This document shows positions 47,597 to 54,637 of a stretch of DNA of 64,000 nucleotides, one piece after another (the first letter of the stretch is position 1; each line of letters starts with the position of its first letter). Under the pieces are notes generated by a model. The model worked only from the letters and a program-made list of their open reading frames with translations. It did not search any database and was not told the DNA's origin. Origin of the DNA: Chitinophagaceae bacterium PMP191F (lineage in GTDB: Bacteria; Bacteroidota; Bacteroidia; Chitinophagales; Chitinophagaceae); the NCBI GenBank assembly GCA_001302245.1, contig LGYU01000009.1, positions 434,001-498,000 on the forward strand, in the 5' to 3' direction. Position numbers and translations under genes: made by a program.

Positions 47597-47809
47597 ATGA
47601 AGGTTGCAGGAATTATACTCATCATTATCGGCATTGCGATGCTGGTATTCAGAAGCATTCATTTTACACAGGAGAAAAAAGTAATTGATCTGGGGCCGGT
47701 TGAAGTAAACAAGAAAGAGCATAAAACAATAGGCTGGCCGATGTATGCAGGTGGCATTGCTGTAGTAGCCGGTGTAGTAATGGTATTGGCTGACAGGAAA
47801 AGATCCTGA
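47597..47809 (+). CDS. Small two-TM membrane protein
   Basis: A 70-residue protein with two hydrophobic helices (residues 3-20 and 48-65) separated by a charged loop (EKKVIDLGPVEVNKKEHKT) and a basic C-terminus. I start at the ATG at 47597, because the frame's earlier start would overlap the divergent SRPBCC gene and add a non-typical N-terminus. Small proteins of this type are common in Bacteroidetes, with no known role. Confidence 0.6.
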   Translation: MKVAGIILIIIGIAMLVFRSIHFTQEKKVIDLGPVEVNKKEHKTIGWPMYAGGIAVVAGVVMVLADRKRS

Positions 47810-47841
47810 TTGGCAGTTTTACCCTCCCGTATCTTATGTAT

Positions 47842-47879
47842 ATGCAGGAGCTTTTTAGTAAGCATCCTGCATTTTTTTT
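47842..47879 (+). terminator. Rho-independent terminator
   Basis: The stem ATGCAGGA / TCCTGCAT is extended inward by GCTT / AAGC and followed by TTTTTTTT. It ends transcription of the small membrane protein gene. Confidence 0.8.
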
Positions 47880-48107
47880 AATAGTTGTGTTATACTTTCC
47901 CGTTTTAAAACAGATTATTCCCGTTCTGGTAAATTGCTGCCAGTCAATGTTTTACCATACACCCCTGTATTTTAAATAAAATATGTATGAAACCATACAC
48001 AACAGGGTGTAATATGAGGGGTAACCGGCAAACTGGCATAAGGATATACAGATCTGGAATGTTATTGGTAGTATATCAGTAGCATTTCAGTATCTAAATA
48101 CAGGTAT

Positions 48108-48569
48108 ATGAACAAAACCGCGCCTCTGAACATTTTTGTTGTACATAATGATCCTTTCTTTCTGCAACTGATGTACGACAACCTGCTGGCAATTGGTCAG
48201 TCATCCGTTTATCTTTTTGACAATAGCTCTGATTGTATTTTACATCTTCCGGAAAAACCTGATGTGATTTTTATTGATTACAGGATGGATAACCTGGACG
48301 GTATCGAGATCATGAAAAAGATCCACAGGTATGATCATGATATTGTTGTGATATTTGTGTTTGAGCAGAACAGCATTGAGCAATCCATTGACGTATTGCT
48401 CAATGGCGCATTTGATCATATCGGCAGAAAGGATGTCTCTTACCATGCGCTTGAATTGCTGATGCAAAGAATAGTTCGTTTTAAAAAACGTATGAAACTG
48501 TTACAGCAACATCAGCATCGCGATCGTAACCCTTTCAGGAAATTTTTGCGTAACACAGGGTTGTTATAA
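48108..48569 (+). CDS. Stand-alone response regulator receiver protein with atypical switch residue
   Basis: A 153-residue receiver domain with no output domain. The phosphoacceptor is D57 in VIFIDYRM, with acidic D15 and conserved K108. The usual Ser/Thr of the switch position is F85 (in VIFVFEQN), so phosphorylation signalling may be altered. A short basic C-terminal tail (about 25 residues) follows. There is no histidine kinase nearby. It may be a diffusible CheY-like output or a degenerate binding module. Confidence 0.75.
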   Translation: MNKTAPLNIFVVHNDPFFLQLMYDNLLAIGQSSVYLFDNSSDCILHLPEKPDVIFIDYRMDNLDGIEIMKKIHRYDHDIVVIFVFEQNSIEQSIDVLLNGAFDHIGRKDVSYHALELLMQRIVRFKKRMKLLQQHQHRDRNPFRKFLRNTGLL

Positions 48570-48581
48570 CATATTTGCCTG

Positions 48582-49919
48582 CTACTTCAACAGCATAAAA
48601 AGTATCCAGATCAGTAACTGTACTGTTAATCCCATCCACAGCGTTGCCAGACTATATACTTTCAGTGTGGCTGCCGTTTCAAGATTTGAGAAACGATTGA
48701 TCACCCAGAAATAAGCATCATTGGCATGACTGATCACCATACTGCCTGCACCCATGCTCAGTATCGCAAGGGTAAGTCCGGCAGGAGATTGTAAACCCAG
48801 ATGCGCCAGCAATGGTGTTACCAGCGATGCAGCTGTAATAACTGCTACGGTGGAGGAACCTTGCGCTGTTTTCAAAATAGCGGCGATCAGGAAAGGAAAG
48901 AAGATTCCCAGCGATAAACCGCTCAGCATATCTCCCAGGTGTTTGCCGGCGCCTGTAGCCTGCAGCATTTCCCCAAACATACCGCCGGCAGCGATAATGG
49001 CCAGTATCATGCCAGCTTTTTCAACACTATCAGTAAGCCAGTGAGACAATTCTTTTTTGTTGTTCCTGCGTAACAAGGTAAAGGATACAATGACGCCGAT
49101 GGTCAATGCAATAACAGGTTCTCCGGCAAAAGTAATAAGCTTATATACTGTAGGAAAGGTAATGGCTGTATGTGGTGACAACATGGTAACCGATTTACAG
49201 GCAATTAATGCGATAGGCAGTATAACCGGTAAAAAAGAGAGTGTTGCAGATGGTAGGGTGTCTGCCACCGGCAATACTGTTTCAGGGCCTGTATATTCAT
49301 GGGCTATTTTTTTGCCTCTCCATACACTCCATATATAGCCTACCAGTGCAGCAGGAACTGCCAGCAACATGCCCCATAGCATCACCATCCCAACATCACC
49401 CCCGGTAGTACCGATAGCAGCAGTAATGCCTGGATGCGGGGGAACCAGACAATGTACCGCGTAGAGTGAAGTAGCCAGTACTGCAGCCATCACTGGCATT
49501 TTATAATGTGTTTTCTTGACCAGTGAATGATTCAGTCCGCTCAGAATGATAAACCCACTATCGCAGAAGATTGGAAACCCGATGATGAAACCGGTAAGAG
49601 CAATGGCTGCCGGTGCATTTTTTTCTTTCACCATTTTCAGGATAGCATTGGCCATACTTACAGTGGCGCCTGTTTTTTCCAGTATTACACCAAGTGTAGT
49701 ACCAAGTATGATGAGTAATCCTATTTTCTCCATTGTATGCCCAAAGCCTGTTTTCAGGGTAGTAGCTATATTGTCCAGCGGCAGACCGCTGAGTATACCT
49801 ACAGCCAATGCGGCGGCCAGCAGAGCAAAAAAAGCATTGACCTTTTTATAAGCAGTAATCCATACTATAAAAGCAATGCTGGCAATCAATAAAAAAAGCT
49901 GGTAGTAAGTAGATGACAT
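48582..49919 (-). CDS. GntP-family gluconate/glycerate:H+ symporter
   Basis: A 445-residue permease with about 12-14 transmembrane segments. GFGHTMEKIGLLIILGTTLGVILEKTGA and GFIIGFPIFCDSGFIIL are GntP hallmarks, as is the GSSTVAVITAASL segment. It follows the glycerate kinase gene on the same strand with 12 bases between, which suggests a glycerate-type substrate rather than gluconate. That choice is inference from context. Confidence 0.88.
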   Translation of the reverse strand: MSSTYYQLFLLIASIAFIVWITAYKKVNAFFALLAAALAVGILSGLPLDNIATTLKTGFGHTMEKIGLLIILGTTLGVILEKTGATVSMANAILKMVKEKNAPAAIALTGFIIGFPIFCDSGFIILSGLNHSLVKKTHYKMPVMAAVLATSLYAVHCLVPPHPGITAAIGTTGGDVGMVMLWGMLLAVPAALVGYIWSVWRGKKIAHEYTGPETVLPVADTLPSATLSFLPVILPIALIACKSVTMLSPHTAITFPTVYKLITFAGEPVIALTIGVIVSFTLLRRNNKKELSHWLTDSVEKAGMILAIIAAGGMFGEMLQATGAGKHLGDMLSGLSLGIFFPFLIAAILKTAQGSSTVAVITAASLVTPLLAHLGLQSPAGLTLAILSMGAGSMVISHANDAYFWVINRFSNLETAATLKVYSLATLWMGLTVQLLIWILFMLLK

Positions 49920-49931
49920 GCTGGAGGTATT

Positions 49932-51254
49932 TTATTGTACAATGGCCATCATAATGTCCATTACATTGGTTTGGGTAGGGCCTGTTATCAGAAGGTTATT
50001 GGTTTGCTGAAAAAAATGATAGGAATCCTGATTGTTAAGATACTCTTCTATTGAAAGATGAAGCTGATGTGCCTGTTGCAGTGTATCATGGTCGGCTACA
50101 GCGCCAGTAGCATCTGTAGGGCCGTCAGTGCCATCGGTACCACCGCTTAATATGGTGATGCCGGAGGAGCCATTTTCAGGCTGTAATTGCTTCAGTTCAT
50201 GCAGGGCGGCCAGTACAAAATGCTGGTTGCGCCCGCCTTTACCACTACCGGTAATTTTCACTGTAGTTTCTCCTCCCTGGATGATGCAGGCTGGTCTGGC
50301 GCCTGTATAGTTCCATGCACGTGTTACCAGTTCTTTGGCCGCAACAACTGTATTGCCAGTTACCAGGCCGGGAATAATGTGTGTGTGATAGCCGAGTGCA
50401 ATTGCCTGCCGGGCGGCTTCCTGTACGGCAATAGAATTATTGCCAATAATACTATTGACTGTATTATTAAAAAGCGGGTCGTCCGGTTTGGGCGTTTCTG
50501 CAATCTGCTGTTGCATGCCTTTTTCAATATGCAAACGGATGCTGGCCGGTAACAGATGGGATAAATGATACTTTTCGAGAATGCTATAGGCATCATGAAA
50601 AGTAGAAGCATCTGCAACGGTAGGTCCGCTGGCTATTACACCGGGATCATCACTAGGAACATCGCTGATAATAAATGAAAAGACCCTGGCGCCGTTACAA
50701 TATTTTACCAACTGCCCGCCTTTAATGCCCGAAAGGTGTTTACGTACAGTATTGATCTCGTGAATATCTGCCCCGGAATTGATCAGCAGGTCAAATGTGG
50801 TTTGTACTTCCTGTAAGGTAATGCCCGGCGGTACATCGCACCATAAAGCAGAAGCACCGCCACTGATGAGGCAGAGTACAATATCTTCTTTGGTGACTTT
50901 TTGCAACAATTGCAATGTTTGCTCAACCGCAGCTACACATTGCTGGTCGGGAACCGGGTGAGCAGCTTCTGCAATTTTTATAATGGAGGTGGGCATGGTG
51001 TGATGGTATTTGGTTGTTACCAATCCGTCTGCAATATAATTACCCAGTATATTTTCAGTAGTTACGGCCATTGCTGCTGCTGCTTTGCCTGCGCCAATAA
51101 CATATACGTGATGAAAGGAGTGTAATGGCAAATGATGTATGCCTATAATTAATATGTCCTGCTTTATTGCTATATGCTGGTGTAGTAATGTGGCTGGTTG
51201 AACAGCTTTGGTAGCGGATCGGAAGATTTGAACAGCTTGTTGTTGCACTGTCAT
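49932..51254 (-). CDS. Glycerate kinase (type II, MOFRL family)
   Basis: A 440-residue kinase of the GckA/TtuD type (DUF4147 plus MOFRL), phosphorylating D-glycerate, typically to 2-phosphoglycerate. VYVIGAGKAAAAMA, CLISGGASALWC, SDVPSDDPGVIASGPTVAD, and the MOFRL segment GKGGRNQHFVLAAL with LSGGTDGTDGPTDATGA are all present. The start is placed at 51254 because the frame's upstream extension has no family match. A TATATTTG box (51301-51294) lies 40 bases upstream on this strand. It probably forms an operon with the GntP permease. Confidence 0.9.
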   Translation of the reverse strand: MTVQQQAVQIFRSATKAVQPATLLHQHIAIKQDILIIGIHHLPLHSFHHVYVIGAGKAAAAMAVTTENILGNYIADGLVTTKYHHTMPTSIIKIAEAAHPVPDQQCVAAVEQTLQLLQKVTKEDIVLCLISGGASALWCDVPPGITLQEVQTTFDLLINSGADIHEINTVRKHLSGIKGGQLVKYCNGARVFSFIISDVPSDDPGVIASGPTVADASTFHDAYSILEKYHLSHLLPASIRLHIEKGMQQQIAETPKPDDPLFNNTVNSIIGNNSIAVQEAARQAIALGYHTHIIPGLVTGNTVVAAKELVTRAWNYTGARPACIIQGGETTVKITGSGKGGRNQHFVLAALHELKQLQPENGSSGITILSGGTDGTDGPTDATGAVADHDTLQQAHQLHLSIEEYLNNQDSYHFFQQTNNLLITGPTQTNVMDIMMAIVQ

Positions 51255-52076
51255 GTACGAGCCTGTTTGGACGTTCAAAAAAATAAAACAATTCAAATAT
51301 ACGGCCTATAGTTGCATGATAATCATTGATTAGGGTAATCTTGTTTTGGAGAAAGACCGGGTCAGCAATATAGGATAGTGTATGGTAATGTATGAATGGA
51401 TGACTATAGCGGCGTTTGCTGGATTTTTCTACCGGGAAGAAAGTTATATGGCAGGATCGTTTTTATCTTTTTTAAACCATCCGTCGGGCGGGGTAAAACC
51501 AAGTTGCAGCAATGTTTTTTCTTTCCCGGGCATATTGATCCAGATAGTATTAAAGATGGACGATGCCTTTGCCTGCGTAACAGGCTTCAGTAAGATACTG
51601 TAATTGTATTCCGGAAATTCTTGCTGATTTCTTTTACAGTATCAGTCATAGAAAAATGGCAAAGATATAAGGAAACCAGCATGCCCGGCTATAATTACGG
51701 CATGACAAATCAGGCATGTTAAATGATATAATGTATACTGGGGGGAGATTGATATTACGTTGATTTGTTGACGTGAGTTAAATAATAAATAATTATTGCA
51801 GATCAGGAAATGATTTTCTTCTGGGTAAAGACAAAAGTGAATAAGGGTAAACCTGTAAAATATTTGTAAATGCTTCTTAAATAATACGGATTGTAGTTAA
51901 GAAGTGTGCCAGAAATAATAGGATAACTTATTTATATTTGTATACGTACATGTATCAGCATTTATACGGAATGTTTTTTGCAGCTCTCACCATTACTCCC
52001 CTAACGACAACATTGGAAAAGGTTCTTGTTAAGCAGCGTTCTGTGCACCATATTATATTAAACCTTATTCTTGATT
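51255..52076. other. Long intergenic region with a broken small gene
   Basis: Contains the frameshifted frame at 51444-51649 (described separately), the TATATTTG box for the glycerate kinase gene at 51294-51301, and another TATATTTG at 51933-51940 upstream of the AraC gene. The rest (51660-51930) shows no gene or strong hairpin. Confidence 0.5.
51444..51649 (-). pseudogene. Small gene broken by a one-base frameshift, unknown function
   Basis: On the minus strand an ATG at 51649 begins MTDTVKEIS and soon hits a stop. One frame over, the reading continues without interruption as QEFPEYNYSILLKPVTQA and on to GFTPPDGWFKKDKNDPAI and a TAA ending at 51444. The total span, 206 bases, is one base short of 69 codons. 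This is what a single-base deletion in a 68-residue gene, near 51622, would give. The downstream part has normal amino acid content. I do not know the family. A sequencing error is equally possible. Confidence 0.55.
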
Positions 52077-53039
52077 ATGCAAACGAGAAGTTATCATGGG
52101 AAAGCAGGGGCATCTTTCTGTAACCCTCCAGGTTATCTGCGACCAGTACCTGAAAATACAGGAGAGGATTCGCCGGTTTCCATCAAACGTACCACAGGAG
52201 TTGATACTGAAATTATTCATGTCGTTGCTGATGTTACAAATACAAAATGTATTACAGTGTTAAACGACAGACCTGTAATTGCGTTGTATGTTGTGATAAA
52301 GAACAGTGTAACCATCAATCTGCTACATCATTCCCGCATCCATTTAAACGAACATGCTACCAATGTGCTTTATGATCCTGCCGGCAAACATGATATTGTG
52401 TTTCCTGATAAGGGGAATTATGCGGTTGTGATCTTTCATTTTCCTGTTACTTATGTACACCGCTTGATGGAGTTTTACCCCGAACTCAGGACCTTACAAA
52501 CTGGTATAGATAGTACCAGGCCTGCTGTGTTGGGTGAAAAAAGCCGTTTTGCTGTAATGGATATTATTGAAACCATCAATGAGTTATTGCAATATCCGCA
52601 GGGCGATGATGATTTCAGGATCTTTCTCGATACACGGGCGCAGGAGATCTTACTGCGTACTTTGCGTACATTTAAAAAGCCTGTTCACCAGTACAAAGAA
52701 TTTTCACTAGAGGAACTGGAAAAAATATACCAGGCAAAACAGATACTGGAAGAAAATTACCAGGATCCTCCTAATTATAGCGAACTGTTGCATAGAATAA
52801 AATGGAACAAGAAATACCTGAATTGGGGGTTTCAGCAGATATATGATACAACCGTATATGGATATTTATTCCGGTTCAGGATGCAGAAGGCCAAAGCATT
52901 ACTGGAAGCAGGAAAGATGGATGTATTGTCAGTTGCATTGGAAGTAGGGTATAAAGACCAGTCTGCTTTTACACGGGCTTTTAAAACATTTTATGAATAC
53001 CTGCCTTCGGCAGTAAAGGGGAGCCGTCATAATAAGTGA
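52077..53039 (+). CDS. AraC-family transcriptional regulator
   Basis: A 320-residue regulator with an N-terminal sensor-like domain of about 200 residues and a C-terminal AraC DNA-binding domain (two helix-turn-helix motifs; ALEVGYKDQSAFTRAFKTFYEYLPS is the second). The helix EKIYQAKQILEENYQDPPNYSELLHRI begins the domain. I start at ATG 52077; a TTG two codons earlier is possible. It lies directly upstream of the region 4 genes on the same strand and is a candidate regulator of them. Confidence 0.82.
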   Translation: MQTRSYHGKAGASFCNPPGYLRPVPENTGEDSPVSIKRTTGVDTEIIHVVADVTNTKCITVLNDRPVIALYVVIKNSVTINLLHHSRIHLNEHATNVLYDPAGKHDIVFPDKGNYAVVIFHFPVTYVHRLMEFYPELRTLQTGIDSTRPAVLGEKSRFAVMDIIETINELLQYPQGDDDFRIFLDTRAQEILLRTLRTFKKPVHQYKEFSLEELEKIYQAKQILEENYQDPPNYSELLHRIKWNKKYLNWGFQQIYDTTVYGYLFRFRMQKAKALLEAGKMDVLSVALEVGYKDQSAFTRAFKTFYEYLPSAVKGSRHNK

Positions 53040-53075
53040 TAGAATCTTTCTGCACAAATAAATAATCCCCGTGAC

Positions 53076-53107
53076 TTTGAAAGAGCTTTTAGTGTCTAGT
53101 ATATTTG
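53076..53107 (+). promoter_or_regulatory. Promoter of the leader and small exported genes
   Basis: -33 TTTG (53076-53079), a 20-base spacer, then -7 TATATTTG (53100-53107). Both elements fit the Bacteroidetes consensus well. Transcription should start near 53114, about 600 bases before the first exported protein gene, which makes an unusually long leader. Confidence 0.6.
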
Positions 53108-53261
53108 TAGAGTAAATGTATGAGGATAGATATTGATGCTGAAGAAACGGCAAAACATTACAATTCTTTTAGCTCCTTAGCTATTGTCTGGAATGACAGA
53201 CAGTGGCTCTATAATACAATCAACATTAACATTTTCAGTTAAGTCTAGCTGCTTAGTAAAC

Positions 53262-53369
53262 ATGTGTTGCAGCCGCTGCCGGTTTAAACGCATTGATTAC
53301 GTGGTGAGTAATATCACCCGTGGGATCGTTAGCACATTATTAGTTAGTAAACCTTATCTATTGTTATGA
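53262..53369 (+). CDS. Candidate Cys-rich leader peptide 1
   Basis: A 35-residue frame starting MCCSRCR and ending KPYLLL. Its stop codon overlaps the start of the next small frame as ATGA (53366-53369). Three cysteines sit in the first six residues. The bases TGTTGCAGCCGCTG match TGTTGCAGCCGATG in the second frame, so the two may share an origin. No ribosome-binding site is evident. Confidence 0.35.
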   Translation: MCCSRCRFKRIDYVVSNITRGIVSTLLVSKPYLLL

Positions 53370-53476
53370 ATTATCGTACTCAAACAACGAAGGAATGGAA
53401 GCTTGTCAGTTTCTGCTATTTACATCATATTGAAGTTATTGCTACACCTGATTGCTGTTGTTGCAGCCGATGTTGA
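53366..53476 (+). CDS. Candidate Cys-rich leader peptide 2
   Basis: A 36-residue frame starting MNYRTQTTKEWK and ending DCCCCSRC, with five cysteines in the last seven residues, right before the stop. Four consecutive Cys codons just before a stop and ahead of a hairpin recall leader peptides that sense an amino acid by ribosome stalling. It is joined to the preceding frame by an ATGA overlap. A metal-binding peptide is another reading. Confidence 0.45.
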   Translation: MNYRTQTTKEWKLVSFCYLHHIEVIATPDCCCCSRC

Positions 53477-53712
53477 ACAACAGTAGTAAAATCTTTGTCC
53501 TGGCTCCAGGACCTATAATACAGTAAAAATCTTAATGGCCAATAATACCGGTATTGCATGTTGCAACTGCATACTGGTGCATCTGCAGTTTTTTATTAGA
53601 GGTTAAAGGCTGCAGGATAAGCCAACCATGTGTTTACATGGTGAAGCGGAAAAGGGGGAAAGCTGAAAACCCTTCAACAGAGTAGGCGCTAATCATTAAA
53701 ACCTTAATTTTT

Positions 53713-54132
53713 ATGAAACGTTTTAAATTTCTCGCAGTAGCAGCATTACTGGTTTCTGCACTTGCCGTAACATTTGCATTTACTACAAATAGTCAGAGCG
53801 AAACCAAAAGAGCTGCTCGCATTTTTAAATTTGTTGGTTCTACAGCTAGTACTTCCAGCCTGATAAATCCTGCAAACTGGATTGAAACAACTGCTACAGC
53901 CAGCGATCATACTCCTAATTTTGTAAGTGACCTGGTAATCAGTGCAGATGCAGATCAGGATACTTATATCTATTCTACAGGTCCTAATGCCGATAAACCC
54001 AAAGTTGATAATACAAGCCTGCAATTAAGAGCAGATGTTTTATTGGCTGGTGGACACGGAACTCCTTCAGGAGTACAGGAAGTGTCACAGACAGATTATC
54101 AAATTCTGGTTAATTCAACTCAACGTAACTAG
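53713..54132 (+). CDS. Small exported protein, paralog 1, unknown family
   Basis: A 139-residue protein with a signal peptide (MKRFKFLAVAALLVSALAVTFA) and a mature part of about 110 residues without cysteine. It contains FKFVGSTASTSSL, NPANWIE, YIYSTGPNADKPKVDNTS, LRADVLLAGGHGTPSG and DYQILV. All of these recur in the next gene. I do not recognise the family. It is followed by a strong terminator and preceded by the long leader. Confidence 0.7.
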   Translation: MKRFKFLAVAALLVSALAVTFAFTTNSQSETKRAARIFKFVGSTASTSSLINPANWIETTATASDHTPNFVSDLVISADADQDTYIYSTGPNADKPKVDNTSLQLRADVLLAGGHGTPSGVQEVSQTDYQILVNSTQRN

Positions 54133-54141
54133 TAGTTTGTT

Positions 54142-54178
54142 AAAAACATCAAAGAAGAATTTCTTCTTTGATGTTTTT
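54142..54178 (+). terminator. Terminator between the two paralogs
   Basis: An 18-base perfect inverted repeat: AAAAACATCAAAGAAGAA (54142-54159) and its complement (54161-54178), with a minimal loop and ending TTTTT. It lies 10 bases after the paralog 1 stop, so paralog 2 is either read separately or by read-through at a lower level. Confidence 0.85.
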
Positions 54179-54213
54179 GAATTAATATAATCCAAGAGCT
54201 TAATTGTTATAAT

Positions 54214-54618
54214 ATGAAAAGCGCCCGTATCATAATAGGGATATTGCGGTTGGCTGTTTTTTTTATACTATTATCTTTATCTCCGAAATTAAAAAAACAT
54301 TCTACAAGGTGTTTTAAATTCGTTGGAAACACTGTTTCTACAGGCAGCTTAACAAATCCAGCAAACTGGATTGAGGATATTAATGTGTATGCTGACGAGA
54401 GCCCGGAGTGTGTGAAATATATTGATATTGTTAATAATCAGGAATATCTTATTTATACATCGGGTCCTAATTCTAACAGACCCAGAGTTGATGACGCTTC
54501 ATATGGGCTGAGAAATGATGTTCTAACTGCTGGCGGACACGGTTCTCCGGATATCATACAACAAATATCAGGTGTAGATTATCAGATACATGTAGGTTCA
54601 TGTGTGGAGTCCTATTGA
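54214..54618 (+). CDS. Small exported protein, paralog 2, unknown family
   Basis: A 134-residue protein with an N-terminal hydrophobic segment (residues 5-23). The mature part matches paralog 1: FKFVGNTVSTGSL, NPANWIE, YTSGPNSNRPRVDDAS, LRNDVLTAGGHGSPD, DYQIHV. Unlike paralog 1, it has cysteines (in STRCFKF, SPECVKY and VGSCVESY), so disulfides are possible. Tandem duplication with divergence is clear. It converges with the metalloprotease gene 19 bases away. Confidence 0.7.
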   Translation: MKSARIIIGILRLAVFFILLSLSPKLKKHSTRCFKFVGNTVSTGSLTNPANWIEDINVYADESPECVKYIDIVNNQEYLIYTSGPNSNRPRVDDASYGLRNDVLTAGGHGSPDIIQQISGVDYQIHVGSCVESY

Positions 54619-54637
54619 AACTGCTTAGCAGATTTAT

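Larger units (their letters stand above)
53114..53712 (+). other. Long mRNA leader with small open frames and hairpins
   Basis: A stretch of about 600 bases with no large gene. It holds a possible 40-codon frame (53120-53242), two overlapping Cys-rich small frames (53262-53369 and 53366-53476), a hairpin GTCCTG-GCTC-CAGGAC (53497-53512) and a 12-bp palindrome AATACCGGTATT (53544-53555). The arrangement of small frames followed by hairpins suggests regulation of the downstream genes by translation of the leader. Confidence 0.45.

Noticed and set aside
51382-51603. Plus-strand frame of 73 codons
   Set aside because: It is the opposite strand of the better supported frameshifted gene at 51444-51649.
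51938-52123. Frame of 61 codons overlapping the AraC start
   Set aside because: It overlaps a well-supported gene by about 50 bases and has no recognisable features.
53120-53242. 40-codon frame at the start of the long leader
   Set aside because: Plausible position, but nothing in its sequence distinguishes it from chance; mentioned only in the leader description.
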